Below are positions 22,825 through 35,485 of a stretch of DNA of 64,000 nt, piece by piece. A program made the position numbers and the translations under genes. The DNA lies in the NCBI GenBank assembly GCA_001600495.1, contig BCKE01000011.1:227150-291149 (forward strand), written 5' to 3'. Origin of the DNA: Pilasporangium apinafurcum. Lineage: Eukaryota; Oomycota; Peronosporomycetes; Pythiales; Pythiaceae. The notes beneath the pieces are model-generated. The model saw nothing but the letters and a program-made list of their open reading frames with translations, ran no database searches and was not told where the DNA came from. Every line of letters begins with the position of its first letter. Position 1 is the first letter of the stretch.

Positions 22825-23847
22825 CCAACTCTTTGCAAAATGGACATTGCTTTAGCAGTGCGCCCTCATGATGGAAGAAGACGCCAAACACTGAATATGA
22901 TTTCGCAAACAGTAGTCATAGACTAGCAAATTAGAATAATATGAATGCAACAACAAGCATAAAACAGGTTCTTAATGGCGATGTACAATACCAGCGCCTT
23001 GATAAAAAAAATTAACATTTTCCAAGAATAACCTTAGTTGATCGTGCCGACCTCAGTATTGCGTGATATATACACATACAGCGCAAAAAAGTATCAGCGT
23101 TAGTGCTGTGCTTGGTATACTGCATTATGCTGTACGAAATACTCACGCCTTGTTGTCAAGTCTCTTACATTGTATTTGTGCAGTAATGTACATCAACTGG
23201 ACATCATGCCACAAAATACAGATTCACAATGCTTCGCTCTGTAAAGCGAAACATCGTCATGTTAGTCCACCAAAGAAAAATAAACAGTAAGCATCTCCTT
23301 GATACTGTTGATTTGTGGTACTGAGTACTGTTGCACATGGAACATCGCCTTACGTAGAAGTGATTCTTACTCTAAGTCGACAGTTTTTAGCCAGTGATGA
23401 CGCCGGTACTTGTTCTTCTTATCGGTTGTACATGGCTGTTGGCACTGACTCTGCCTTGGTACGCGACAGCAGCAGAATACCACAAGAAATGCTGGTCACA
23501 ATGGGTGGCGTAGCATTGCTCCTCCATGCTAATCGTTCTGCCACCCATGCTCATCATGTAGGTATCTCAGCCATCACCCTCTCCGCTCTCGATTGGAAAC
23601 TTCTCCCTAATTCGTTTTTTCTTGATTCATATATGCTTCGTTAGTGGTATAATGAGCCTTTATCCGTAAAATTGATATCAAATAAGGGAGATATAAGAGA
23701 AAAATGGCTACAGAAATCAATTGAGGTTGTTACATGAAGGGACATGATCACCAAAATCTCCACTAAGTACGATTTTGTATTCGATTAAGTACGATGAGGT
23801 AAGTATCTGCATTTGTGAACGGGCGTAATAGCAAAAGTCCAAACAGA
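22825..23847. other. Intergenic region, no supported gene
   Basis: About 1 kb. One open frame (23315-23644, 109 codons, alternative start) has no family resemblance and no clear splice partners. A short ATG followed by a good donor (GTAAGT at 23799) precedes the coiled-coil gene, but the implied intron would be only 33 bases. I see nothing else. Confidence 0.35.
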
Positions 23848-26251
23848 ATGCAGGGCTCTGGATCATACTTTGAAGAATACATGCGCAGCACAGCGCTGCT
23901 AAAGCACGGTCACGAGAAAGACACAAAGAAACTGCTGACTGACCGCAACGCGTACATTTCATTTCTTGAAGTACAACTGGAGCGCGTTTCGGCAGCGTGC
24001 TTGACCACACAGACATTTGAGAAACGGCTCGCGGACTTGGAGAATGCGCAGCTCGCGAACGACCAGAAGCTTGGGTCGCTCTCGAAAGTGTTTCGCCTGA
24101 ACCAGGAGTACGTAGAGCAATCCACTGACCAGTCACATACGGAATTGTCGGCGCTGGCGTCGAAATGCGAAACGTGGATGGAGAAATATGCGCAGGATAC
24201 CCATACAGTGCAGCAACGTGTTGAAGCGATGGTAGAGGAATTACGACAATGTCAGGATTTTCTACAAAGAATAGCAGAAGAGGGCCAAGCGGAGCGGAAA
24301 GTGATAAAATTTACAGCCGAACAGGAGATTGATGACCTGAAAACAATAGTGTTCACCCACGAAACCCAACTAGAGGCCATCCAACAAGCGAATGCGCACA
24401 CGGATGAGAACGTGGAACTTCTGAAGGAGCTGGTGTTGGAGAAACTGGAGAAGGTGCGAGTGTAGGTGGGATATTTAACTTGTGGGCTTTGAAGAAGTGA
24501 TGCAAAGTCAGTCAATGTTCATGTATTTGGTCGTACTATGTAGGAGCTGAATTTGATTCGGACGTCGGTGTCCGAAAAGAGCTTAACGGCGGAGAATGCT
24601 ATTGAACAATTGGTGAGCCTTTGTCTGTGTTTTGCTGTTATGCGGTGAGGCATAATAATGCTTATCGAATGTCTGAATCAACATGGGTAGCGAGAAGAGT
24701 TCGATCGGCTTTCACGTCTCCACGAAGAGCCAAGCTGGAAGGTCGGTTTAATAAAAAGATGCGGATACCAAGAGACTCAGCTAAGCGAGCTTAAGCAGAA
24801 ATGGACGCGGTTGCAGCATGCATATGATCAAGAGCACGTGGATGTGAAGGAAATGCTGAAAAGGTGTTTGGATACGCAGCATCTGTTGAGTTCGACTGTC
24901 GTGGCATTGCAGGAAGATGTGGATGAAGCCAAACACGCTATAGCTGCGTCTCCAAGCGGATTCGAAACTGATGCCATTGAGGACCTGCGTGAGAATCAGC
25001 ACGCACTGAAGGATGCACTCAGAATTCTGCAGACATGCACGCAGGAAGCACAGCAAACGAACGAGCAAATTTGCAGCCAACTCACAGAGCGACTCGCCGC
25101 CACTGAACAGACTTTTGCTCATGTCGCACAGGATTCGCTGGGGAAAGCGGACAGTCTGGTATGCCATGCATGATAAATTTTGACATTAAATAGCTATATT
25201 TCGAATAGTCTTAGTTCTTGTTTCGTGCGTCCTGCTAGCGAGCAAAAATGCTGGTGGCGTTGAGTGAAGTGGAGCAGAAGTTGCGAGAAGACGCAGACAA
25301 AGTGGCAGAGCAAGCGGTAACTACTCTTATATTGTCTGTCTGGTACCAATATTAACAGCACTGCTTATGTCACTTTGATCTTGTTTGATTTGTCAGGTAC
25401 ACGCGGTGCGAGTCGAGTCAGAAGCACAGTTCAACCACGTGCTGGAGCTTACGTCTATGTAAGCAAGATATCTAAAGCTTCCAAGTGTTGTTCTTAGTCA
25501 ACATTATTCGTACTTGCTAGGGTGGAGAATCGACTACGAATGCTAGAGCGCAGCGTGTTATCGTTGCATACAAAAGTCCAGTGTAACTGTAAGATCTCTG
25601 GTGCTCTTCTACAACCAACTGCTTCCGACATGGATTCCTTCAGTACTCCTAACACATCGCCTTTATTACCAAATATTCAAAACGGGATTCAGCTGAGCTA
25701 GAGCCGAAGGTATTAAATGAAACTATGGACGGTATTGTAGAAAAGCTCCAGGATGTACGTTTACTTTCATATGCACCGCACCCAATTTGACTCACCTTAA
25801 ATTATATTCGCAATTTTACAATTCGCTGTTTGCTGCTACTTGCCTGTAGCGGATAAACTCGATCGCATCAAACACACACGAAGCCCCGGCGACGGAAACA
25901 ACACAAGAACGACATATAAAACCAAAAATGAAGAATCTCCAGGATCGAATGAAACGACAGACACAAAGTGAAGAGGAGCAACGTCTTCTCTTTCCACCTC
26001 GAACGCATGCCAGCTCTCCATATCCTGCGTCGTCATGTGGGGGCTTATCCAGCCCTGAATCAGAAAAACTCCACCGCTTATCGAGTAAGCGGAAAGGGCA
26101 CGAGCGGCGTAAAAGTGCCAACTCTGGACATGCGGGTGCTTCCTCTTCAAGACAGGATCAATGCACGTCGAAAGTGGCCAGTCGAACAAAACCATCCACT
26201 TTGACAGTAAATAAAGACAAGCATAAACGGTTTAAAGATGTTGGACATTGA
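23848..26251 (+). CDS. Coiled-coil protein of about 600 residues
   Basis: Eight exons: 23848-24453, 24544-24612, 24691-25158, 25239-25316, 25397-25458, 25521-25582, 25693-25754 and 25850-26251. All junctions keep phase and total about 602 residues. Nearly the whole first 480 residues show heptad-like Leu/Ala spacing with Glu, Gln and Lys (ETWMEKYAQDTHTVQQRVEA, ELKQKWTRLQHAYDQEH), so a long coiled coil. The last exon encodes a basic, Ser-rich disordered tail (HRLSSKRKGHERRKS). Small in-phase exons coding only helix are typical of centrosomal, ciliary or flagellar structural proteins, but no specific family can be named. ATG 23848 chosen as the first in frame. Confidence 0.65.
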
Positions 26252-26632
26252 ATGATTGAATGATAATCTTTAGTGGTAACAATAGAGAACGATGGCCAGA
26301 GGTAGTTGCCTGCAACGGGTTGAGACTTGAAAGTCAAAGGAATAGTAGCAGACGGTGAAACCCAATGGATAATACCAAGCAAATCACAAACTTGATAGAA
26401 CTGAATACACCACAAAGTCATATCAACGCATTTGTACATTTATTAATTTCGATAATGACTAGCCATAATTTGCCTCAAGTCACTCAGAAAAGTTGCTTCA
26501 TATCATTGTCATAGCTGAGTTTTCCCTGCCGCAATGGTCCTCTGCAAGTAAGCCGCAGCTTCCACTCCAATCACGATCCTGTATTCCTACTCACCCGATA
26601 GAAAAGAATTAGTGAACAGCATGGACTGTGTA

Positions 26633-27718
26633 CTAGAAATGGGATTCTTTACGTGGAACCTCTAGAATGCGCATGATACGATCACTAGCTTCGTAACGCT
26701 CGCTCACAATCTTCGCCATTTGATGTTGTGCTTGACGTGTCACCGGTCGATTCGATGGACCCCAATACTCCAAGGACTCTGCTTGGAAAGCAAAATGAGT
26801 CATTTTCGCAGCAATACAACATTTTCCCAAATCTAAACACTCAACTAATTTCACGGCGAGTTTCCTCAGCGATTTCTTGCTGGAGAACATGGAAGAGATG
26901 CTCGATCTTTTGACGATGTCGGTCAATCATTATTGTTTCCAGCTGACTTGGAGCCAAGGTCGCACTACGAGCATTTTAAAAACGAGATCGATCAGTCATG
27001 TAACAATCTAGCGGGGCTGACGCGGAAGCTGAAATAGTCTGCGACTTTAACCCGTTCGGTTGCTTTGATCTCTGACTGTGCGATGGCTTTTTGCGACGGT
27101 CAAAGAGATAAACTTGCTTGTCATCAGTAGCACAATGTAGCTCGCGTGCCCATTTCGTCTGTACGTCAAAGGTAAACCAGTTAGTAACAACCAAAATCTT
27201 CACATACACACGGCACTACTATTGGCAATCTGGTGACTCACGTAAGCTTGAACAATCTCGCGATTGGCTAGTGCTGCTCGTTGTTGAATGCAGAACTTGC
27301 GGTCCTCAATTTCCACACCTGGTGGATAGAACAGATCGTTTTCTCCTCCCTTCACGTTTACACTTTCGCCACGGAGGTCGACCACACCTCCTCGATTTTT
27401 TTTCATAAAGGAATCCATATCACGTGCAATGCTCGAGAGTAGTGTTTGTAGAACTTCCAGCAAGGACTGGGAGGATGGTCCACCTTTTCTAGCAGCGTCG
27501 TGATGTGGTAAGAACTCGTTCCTAAATGACTTTGTCATCGTCGCTACTTTTGCAGCTTTGACGTGCTGACCGCCACTTCGGAATGTACTACGATGCTGCA
27601 ACGAGCTTGATAGTTGTGATGTGTGTAAATACGGGAGTTCAACATCGTAGCGATTGGCTTCGTCAAGGTTTGGACCCCAATAGATACCAATAGAATCGCT
27701 GTCATTTCCTGCTTGCAT
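26633..27718 (-). CDS. Unrecognised protein, four exons
   Basis: Minus strand exons 27718-27242, 27158-27022, 26964-26855 and 26778-26633, about 289 residues, phase-consistent, introns of 57-83 bases. The protein starts MQAGNDSDSIGIYWGPNLDE. It contains a helical region (LLEVLQTLLSSIARDMDSFM), a basic Ser-rich stretch in exon 2 (DRRKKPSHSQRSKQ), and a helical C-terminus (DRHRQKIEHLFHVLQQEIAE, then RQAQHQMAKIVSERYEASDR). The second intron uses a weak GTCAGC donor, so that join is less certain. No domain is recognised. ATG 27718 is preferred to the GTG two codons upstream. Confidence 0.55.
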
Positions 27719-27824
27719 TGTCACGCAGTACCCACACAGTTCAGCATCAATTCGCCGTCATTCACATGTCTTGTCAATGTTCTCTATTTATATACATAGT
27801 ACTCGTCTTCCCAGCAGGATATCG

Positions 27825-28581
27825 CTATCGAAGCCTAATTTTAAACAGGCTCAACTTTTCTTGTACAGCAATTGATTCAATCTCTAAAAAATCTTGACTG
27901 AACGCCAGGAAATCCACCATCGCTTCATCCATTCCACGTTTTTCATGCGCAAGATATGTGATCGTTCTAGGGTGGCTAAGCAACCGGATACTACGAGCTA
28001 AATTCCGCCACGATTCGCTTCCATAGATTGGATTAATGCCTACGAAATGCACCACCATGAAAATAGAAATTAGCGCGCACAACAGCAATCAGGCTGAATA
28101 GTCAACTAAGCATACAGTCTGATATCAAGATGAAGTCAAATTGCGCACGTGGCAGCCCCGCAGCTATGGGGTCGGCACCCCAATTGTATTCTATGGCTTG
28201 CAATCGTCCGCGTTCATCTTCAGATATTGCATTAGACGCAATATTACGTTGCAATAGCTCTACAGCCTGTTGCTGGTCTGTGAGCACAACGTCTCCACCC
28301 AGTGAAGCTGCCACAAGACCGGCGAGTCCACAGCCACTGCCGAGCTCCACGATCGTAGCTCTTGGCAATTGTGTGTGAGTGGAGAGAAATGGGTGACGCA
28401 GCGTGCGTGAGAATTCCACAAGATGATGTGACAGGAACTGGCTGGCAGCCCAGACACGAGAAGCCGTCCAGGCGTCATCGAAGATCGGCGCTAGAGCGTC
28501 GCTCTGCAAGGTTTCCGACAGTTCATACGCGCGATCACCAATCACTACTCGCATTTTGCTCTTCTTAGTGAATGGAGCCAT
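27825..28581 (-). CDS. METTL21-type protein lysine methyltransferase
   Basis: Two exons on the minus strand, 28581-28116 and 28039-27825, joined in phase 1, 226 residues. The SAM-binding motif I reads ELGSGCGLAGLVAASLGGDV followed by the acidic end of strand 2 (VVLTDQ). The family signature after strand 4 is DFILISDCINPIYG, spanning the intron, where METTL21 enzymes carry a D-x-x-Y/F motif. A Trp (ASRVWAASQFLSHHL) precedes the domain as usual in METTL21/EFM enzymes. Members methylate lysines of chaperones (HSP70, VCP) and translation factors; the substrate here cannot be told. Length fits the family. Confidence 0.82.
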
Positions 28582-30438
28582 GTTGAAAGAAACACCGTAG
28601 TGACTATTTAAATTAATAACCCGCGTATGAGCTAGTCAATTAATTCAGAGAAAACCATAGTAAAAGTCCACCCTCATTTGACATTGGACTTACTCAATTA
28701 GCAGGAGGAGCTTCCTCAATTAAAACCTGACCAAAAGAGAACAGAATATTTCTGGCCTTTTAGCAATACAATCAAACCGCCAGCTATCCATCCCATTTTT
28801 CATTTAGCGTTTTGTTGGGTTGTGTCTCTTGGTGATCTGACTAACAAACTCCACACCAGCCGAAACGATTCGGAACTGCGATGTGATGTTCCCGCCAAAT
28901 TCGAGTGCCGTATTTGGAAATTCTTATGATCAACAAGCACTCATTCTACTCTATACTAAATCGCATGCGACTGTACTCTACACATCTGACTGTCAAGTTC
29001 GTTTGGCAACATGGCTGCAACCACCATCTCCTCACCATGGCGACGCCATGTGGTTGGGTGACGCATGTAGGAGTAACCTCACCCTAATGTCTAAAAATCA
29101 CCTTGTCACCAAATGTCTTGTCTAAACTCAATGCTTTGAGCGTAAAGTATCCCTATAACTTGCATGCAGACATTCTAGCTTTATGTGTGTTGAAAAGCAA
29201 AGCAAAGAAAAAAAAAATCGTTGAAGATTTGAATGCAGCGCATTGGTGTGAGGACATTTTACATCCAATGCCATTACAATTGATGCTATTATTGATAGTG
29301 CAATCTTTTCGCTCATGTTAAAATGCTCAGATTGACACACGCGTACCCGTTGTACATCCGTACGTAATTCTTTCGGTCGTTCTTAGTTAGACAACTCTCC
29401 TGCCTAGCGGTTTGGTATTTTCTGAGTATGCATATTGGTTCCCACTATATCGTTCGATTTGGAAATATCAGACTGCAATGCGTTCATGAACAGTCTGCTC
29501 AAGCAGTTGGTTTTTTTTCGCCCACTTGAGTTTTAAGATTCTTTGGCATTTTACTGCTTCGTTACTCACCTTTTTCCATATTATTACGTGGAAAATGTTG
29601 CTCCTGCTCATGTGATGCGTCTAACACACATTTATCCGCCAGACGGGAAAAACAGACAGACAGATATGGGTTAGGTCGTCACGTCCCCAGTGCAGCCGAC
29701 ACAACTGACCCTTGTGCTACCTCCCCACCAAGAAAAGAGTTATCCTCGAGAAGAGTATGTAGATCGCGTTGCTTTACGCCGAAGTCAGAGTTATTCAACA
29801 AAAATGAACGATGCGACGAAATAAAATAAACAAACACCATTTTCTAAACACGTGATGGACGTAGAGCCATTGTCCACACATCTGCAATTTCTACATCACC
29901 TCAGATTCTAAGAACGAAAGAAATCGGACCATAAAAACCCATTCGAAAAGTTTTTTTGTATACAACAATGGAAGGGCCAGGGTTAACTGCAAAAGTTCCT
30001 CCACAATGCGTAACGGCAAAGACTGACTCAAGACTATTGTGCTAATGTAAAGACTGCGTTCCTATCCCCTATCCCTTGACAGATGTTGGTAGGAAGTCTA
30101 GTTAAGTGTATACTTTGAGGATGGATAGAAGGACTAGGGTGTGGGGTAGGGTTGGATGTACATTAGGGTGGAGGAATCGAGTCAGAGAGCTCGAACGTCT
30201 GTCTGTGTGCGCGCGCTCTCTCTCTCTCTCTCGTTGGTGGTTTACTCGAGCGAGTGCATAGGTGGGATAATTTGTTGAGTGTTGTGGCCACAACCGCGCG
30301 GAAGCAGGGCAAGGCACAGGAACGACCGGAAACGAGAAGGAAAGGAAATTCGCGGGGAGGAAAGGAAGCCGAGTGCTTGGTGCATCCAACGTCTCTCTTT
30401 CTCTCTATCTATCTCTACTTCCTTCTACAGAGCGACGA
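28582..30438. other. Intergenic region, no supported gene
   Basis: About 1.86 kb, A/T-rich. Several open frames (28883-29125, 29103-29321) overlap in different frames and show no family resemblance. A CT microsatellite lies at about 30216-30232 and pyrimidine-rich sequence (30390-30425) immediately precedes the START-FYVE start, likely promoter or 5' leader. Confidence 0.4.
30216..30232. repeat. CT dinucleotide microsatellite
   Basis: A (CT)n run about 205 bases upstream of the START-FYVE-WW start codon. Confidence 0.7.
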
Positions 30439-33295
30439 ATGCCGCGCAGATTCATCCCCGGAAGCAGCAAATCATCCTCCTCCCTCCTTGCATCCTCCCC
30501 GTCTCCCGGTATCGCCTCGCTCACCAAACACCATTCGATCAAGGCACCGTCGGGAAAACGGACACAGGTGCTCGTCAAGCTCCACCGCAGCAGTGGTAGC
30601 GGGAGCGACAGCGATACGCGTGCAAATCGACGTAGCAAACGTAGCTATAGCAGCAGCGCTGGCCGTCCGACGACCCTGACAATGACGTCGTCGCCCTCCT
30701 CTACTTCCTCATCCCCTACGTCCAACTTTGAAGAACTCGCACAATTATTGGAACTTGCAGCGGAGCGCCGTACTGCACTAATTGAATTCATCGACGCTGC
30801 AGTCGATGACGCTTACAACCTCTGCCACGGATTTGGTCGCGTTCGATGGCATCCATCCAAAACCCGTGAAGGGGTTTCTATCTGTCGCGCTAGGGCAGAA
30901 GATGACGCTCGGTTGGATGCCGCTGTGCGCGGTAGTTGCAATGTGAACGCGTCGTTTTCGGAGATGATGGATCTATTGATCACCGAAACCACAGAGCAGT
31001 TTGCCAGTCACGAGAAAGCTGTCAACCCGGCTGAATTTCTAGACGGTCAAGTGTTATTTGCGTTGGTACCGCGGACACCAGAAGATCGGTTTGTGTGTGT
31101 GAAATGGCATTGTGTGCGGTCGCTCGCACCATCAGTAGCCAAGCATCGCGACTACGTGTACGTTGAGGTCGTCGACCAGTTTGAAGATAGTGACGGCAAG
31201 AAGATTGGCTATCGACTGTCAAAATCCATTGACCTAGACGAAATGCCCGCCTCCGATACAGCACATCTTTTTGTGCGTGGGAAAACACTGACCCTGCAGA
31301 CTTTTACAGAAGCGTCACCAGGCAATTTGGAGCTGTACACGATGATAATCAACGACTTGGGGGAGCGATTACCAACATGGCTTGTACACAAGATTGTCGA
31401 TACGGCAGCTATGCGGTCAGCATGCATTCGAGACCACATCAATCAGAGACGTATTGAAAACTTGGTGTTTGCAGACCCAAAAGATATCATTCCGTTAAGG
31501 TAAGATTGGCATATTGTTCTGGTGAAGACATTGCTTATCATTACTAATTTGTATTTTTTGACGTGGTATCCATAGTAAACGAGTGTGTTGCGTGGTTTGC
31601 ACGAAGAGCTTCTCATTGATGCGAAAGAAATACAACTGCGTAGCTTGTGGTGATGTGATCTGCAATCAGTGCAGTGTAACACAATTGGTTGCGTCACAGG
31701 GAATCAGTGAAATCGTGGGCAAGCGGAAGGCACGGATATGTGTGAAATGTAGCAGCGGACTGAAGAAGCAAGAGCTTCCGCGGAGAGCTTCCATGAATAA
31801 AACAGAGATCAGCACGAGAGAAAAGGAGAAGCACACACGATTGTATCGATCAGCCAGTTCATTGGACACATCGTCATCCAGTAGAAGTACAATACGATCA
31901 AGTGAAGATAGTAGCACCAGTTCAGATTCGACTAGATCTCGCAAAACCATCCCTACGATGTTTCAATTCCGACCAACATCAGCATCACTAGGTGCAAAAG
32001 CTGACCGATCCTCCAAAACAGACAGCTCATCTCCTGAGGATGGCACCCTCGACGATCCCAATCTTCTAGATGACGAGTTTTTTGTCACTAACGTAGTCAA
32101 AGACGAAGTTTTCATTCCTGATAGTGAGAAGATGAAGGACGTGAAGTATAAAGAAGCGTTTGCACAGGTGATGTCCGATCTCGACGTAGGAAATTTCCTT
32201 CGAGATGGGTCATCCAGTGACCCGGAGGGACAACCTAAAGAACCTGCGGTAGCCGATGAGTCACATGTTGAGGTGGCAAGTTTTCTCACATCGGATGACA
32301 TGCGACAGACAGACGTTGAAGTCGCGAGTTTCATTTCTTCAGACGACGACCATGAATTCGAACTTGGAGCAACAGGAAGCTTTCGGTCATCTGAAGAGGT
32401 TCGGCAGCAAGAGTCGGAGATGGCAGTGGCAGATTTTCTCTCAGCGGAGGATCCTTCCATTCTAAAGGTAAAGCGAGCATCAGATGCAGAAACTCCAGTT
32501 CCACAGCCGATAACGATGATAGAAGAATTAATTGTGGAGGAGATGACGCCAGGGACGCTACCTGGTGATACTGAGCAACCCCGTCGTAGTGCTTCAAATG
32601 ATGAGCCAGAAATGACCATTATTCAGCCCGTCGTTGTTCGTAAATTTGCTAAACGAATGGTTGGCCGAAGGAAACGAACTAAAACACAAGCAGGCGAGGC
32701 TATACCGCCAACGGTGGAAGAGGTGGTGACCGAAAGTATCCTCGCGGAATCGGGCGTTGATCCAGAAACTCCAGATGAAGAAACAACAATCCAGCTAGAG
32801 GATCTGCAAGTGCACTTAGATCGCATGACCCAGATCTCGGAAAACTTGAAAAATCTGAATAAAGGTATGGAGAACGTAACGAAACCTTCACCCGCCATGG
32901 CAACACTCACTAGCTATGAAACGAAGGCCAAGGCTGACGCTGCCGCTGCTATTGCGGCCAGTTTTATCGGTATGCTAGAGAGGTCAGGGTTTTATCCAGA
33001 ACGACAGTCCCTTTCGTCAATGTCTTCGCCAGTTATACCTGTGACTGCGGTGTCTCCTCCAATGTCACTATATAATGTGTCGCTTGCGATGGGTGATGGA
33101 AGCATCGCAAGCTACCTGGAAGACTCGCTCTTTGAAGATGTGACGGAGCCTATCGAGGGTGCGATCGAAGGATGGCAAACCGTGTATTCGCAAACAATTG
33201 GAAAAACGTATTATTACCACGAAAGCTGTGGATTCACGTCCTGGACACCGCCCACACCAGAAGTATACATGAGTGTCGTGTACATGGTGCTTTAG
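30439..33295 (+). CDS. START-FYVE-WW domain protein
   Basis: Two exons, 30439-31499 and 31576-33295, 926 residues. Residues 1 to about 95 are Ser-rich and basic. Residues about 100-345 form a START-like lipid-binding domain (segments VRWHPSKTREGVSICRARA, FVCVKWHC, YVYVEVVDQFED, YTMIINDLGERLPTWLVHKI). Exon 2 opens with a FYVE-type zinc finger (CVVCTKSFSLMRKKYNCVAC, CNQC, CVKC), whose RKKYNC replaces the canonical R+HHCR, so phosphoinositide binding may be altered. A long acidic, disordered region has four related blocks (VEVASFLTSDDM, VEVASFISSDDD, ELGATGSFRSSEE, MAVADFLSAED). A WW domain closes the protein (WQTVYSQTIGKTYYYHE, FTSWTPP). Probably a peripheral endomembrane adaptor. The last residues could change if GTATAC at 33262 is a donor. 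Confidence 0.82.
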
Positions 33296-33509
33296 AAGCT
33301 TGCTATGTTTGTGTTATTTGTACCAGCACTAGCGCACGGCGAAAGTAAAAGAGGAACATAGTTCGCCCCGGGTATTATTTAGCTGAAGAATCAAATCGAT
33401 GTAACACAAATCCAATGGAACGAAAAACACTCATCCAAACCATTTTTATGCTTGGCACACATTCAAGGAAGGTTCAATTTCCGATCAACACAAGAGCACA
33501 AGCAACTTT

Positions 33510-35172
33510 TTATTTGTAGGGACAGTCGGCAGATTTATGTGCCGTTGACGGCATACCGCAGTGCACACACTCTGTATCCTTGGGCGTGTTTGGAAGACTA
33601 GCACCAGTTGAACTTGCTCCTGGGGTAGATGGTTTCTTCTCGAGCATAGCGGAAGCAAGCGATGCAAAGCGACTGAAGCCGGACAAACCGGATGAAGGCG
33701 TCGTAGGTTTGGCGCCCGCCGGCGAACTAGTATGCACAGGAACAGGAGGTGGCATAGACACAGCTGAGGATGTCTGAGAAAGTGTTTGCGAAACCACGGA
33801 GCCACTATCGGTGTCGCTGCGCTTGCGCGGGGAACCAGGGCGAAATACAGCAAAGCGGATCACTTTCTCTTTGCGAGCGAGTTTACCTAGCAATTGCGTC
33901 ACCTAGAGTAGAATAGCGAGAATATGATATAAAATCCGTCTGCAGTATCACATTCATGCAAAAAATGACAGACTTACTTGCTGAAGTGACATGAGCGATG
34001 CATTAGTTTCGTTAATGCCGATAATGTACATACCCGGGTAAACTTCGCCGTGGAGTTCGATCGGCCCTTTGCCGCCACTGGGAAGATTCGTGAACCCATG
34101 TACGACAGCACATTCTTGAATACCACTGTCCAGTAACACACCTAATGGACCTGGTGGCACATGCACTTCGACAACTTTTTCGATTTCGTCTTCGTCTTCA
34201 CTGTCACTGTCATTGTCAAAGAATGCCTGGCCCTGCAGCATGGCATCGTATTCCTGAGGTTGCGTGATTGGGATATCAGCATATTGGTATTCGAACTTCT
34301 TCAGTTCTTCATAGTACGGGTTGTTTCCTGACGAGCGCAGATGTAAGTGATAAACGCATAAAAAATGTAATAGGACGATACAGGAATAGTTGTTGTGCGT
34401 ACCAACGATCTTGTAGTCCGTTCCCGCCCAAAGATTGACAAGTTTGCATTCACCGTTGTCCTCATAGTGCAACGCACGCAAACTGCTCGTGCGGATGCTC
34501 GTACTGGGTTCAAAGAACACGACCGTGGCTTTCCGTCCCATGTGCATTATGACCTTGCCATTAAGACTTTCCGGTTCTAACATTACATAGCCCATAGAAA
34601 TACGTGTGCATATCATCATCAGAGGATGAATTAAATACCACGAAGACATATATATACCGATGGCTGTATAGTACCTTTCATAGGTGCGATGCAGCCCTGA
34701 GACCGAAGCAACTCGATGATCTGCAAATGGCCTTTCCAAATCGCTAAATCCAGCGCCGTATAGCCATCCTAATATGCACAACAAACCAAAACAACCGACG
34801 TCCATCAGCATGGAATCATATATAATAATTCTGTTTCATCTCCATACAGAAGCTGAAAAACATACGTCGGTCAATGCCATTACGTCGGAACCATATTGTA
34901 GCAACATCATCACGATTTGCGTATTGCCCACAAGACTCGCGCAGTGTAGCATACTGAAGCCACCACTCTGGAGATCATGTAAGCACACACTGTTAGTCTC
35001 AGTAGAAAGAATCTAATAATCAAATAGATAACAAGCGTTGATTAACCTCTGTGAGCGCACCAACATCGGCTTTGCCAATCTTGAGCGTGAGGTATCGCCG
35101 TGTCTTCTCGAGGCTGCCTTCAAGAATGGCTTCACGCAAATATTGATTACTCTTCCCCTGTATCAAATTCAT
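33510..35172 (-). CDS. Ankyrin-repeat and PDZ-like domain protein with C-terminal Cys/His knuckle
   Basis: Six exons on the minus strand: 35172-35047, 34967-34866, 34768-34675, 34576-34403, 34327-33978 and 33902-33510, 412 residues, all in phase. Exons 1-3 encode ankyrin repeats (GGFSMLHCASLVGNTQIVMM, DGYTALDLAIWKGHLQIIEL). Exon 4 has a WAGTDYKIV segment. Exon 5 and the start of exon 6 hold a PDZ-like fold: GPLGVLLDSG, VYPGMYIIGINET, LMSLQQ then VTQLLGKLARKEKVIRFAVF. The tail is Ser/Pro-rich and ends CVHCGMPSTAHKSADC, a C-x2-C-x6-H-x4-C arrangement that could bind zinc. Likely a scaffold protein. The donor of exon 1 (GTTAAT) is unusual. Confidence 0.72.
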
Positions 35173-35485
35173 CGCACCCTTCTGCTGTTCTCTATTTGCT
35201 CAAGCGACGTCCACCGCAGTAGGATGGATGATGATCGATCTGTTGCTACTTCTTCTGCTCTCTCACCTTGTTACCCACGTGAAGAAATCAGTTGACCAGA
35301 TGGTACCGTTTTCCATCTCTATTTTAATATATCACTTTTTACTGGTAATATTATACTCGTAATAAAGGGTTCCTTGCAGTCTCGTAAATCGGGGTTGCAG
35401 TAAAGTTTTGATGTCTCCTCAGAACTGATTCTAGTAATAGTTATCTGATTCTTTCGGACCATTCGATCTGATTCCAGCGCGTCAG
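35173..35485. other. Divergent intergenic region
   Basis: About 310 A/T-rich bases between the divergent ankyrin-PDZ and ABCG genes, likely containing both promoters. No element can be named with confidence. Confidence 0.35.

Noticed and set aside
23315-23644. 109-codon plus-strand open frame
   Set aside because: Uses a non-ATG start, has no recognisable motif and no adjoining exons.
28883-29321. Two overlapping plus-strand open frames
   Set aside because: Different frames overlap without splice signals; composition is not protein-like.
31963-32619. 218-codon minus-strand frame inside the START-FYVE-WW gene
   Set aside because: Antisense shadow of an acidic, Ser-rich coding exon.
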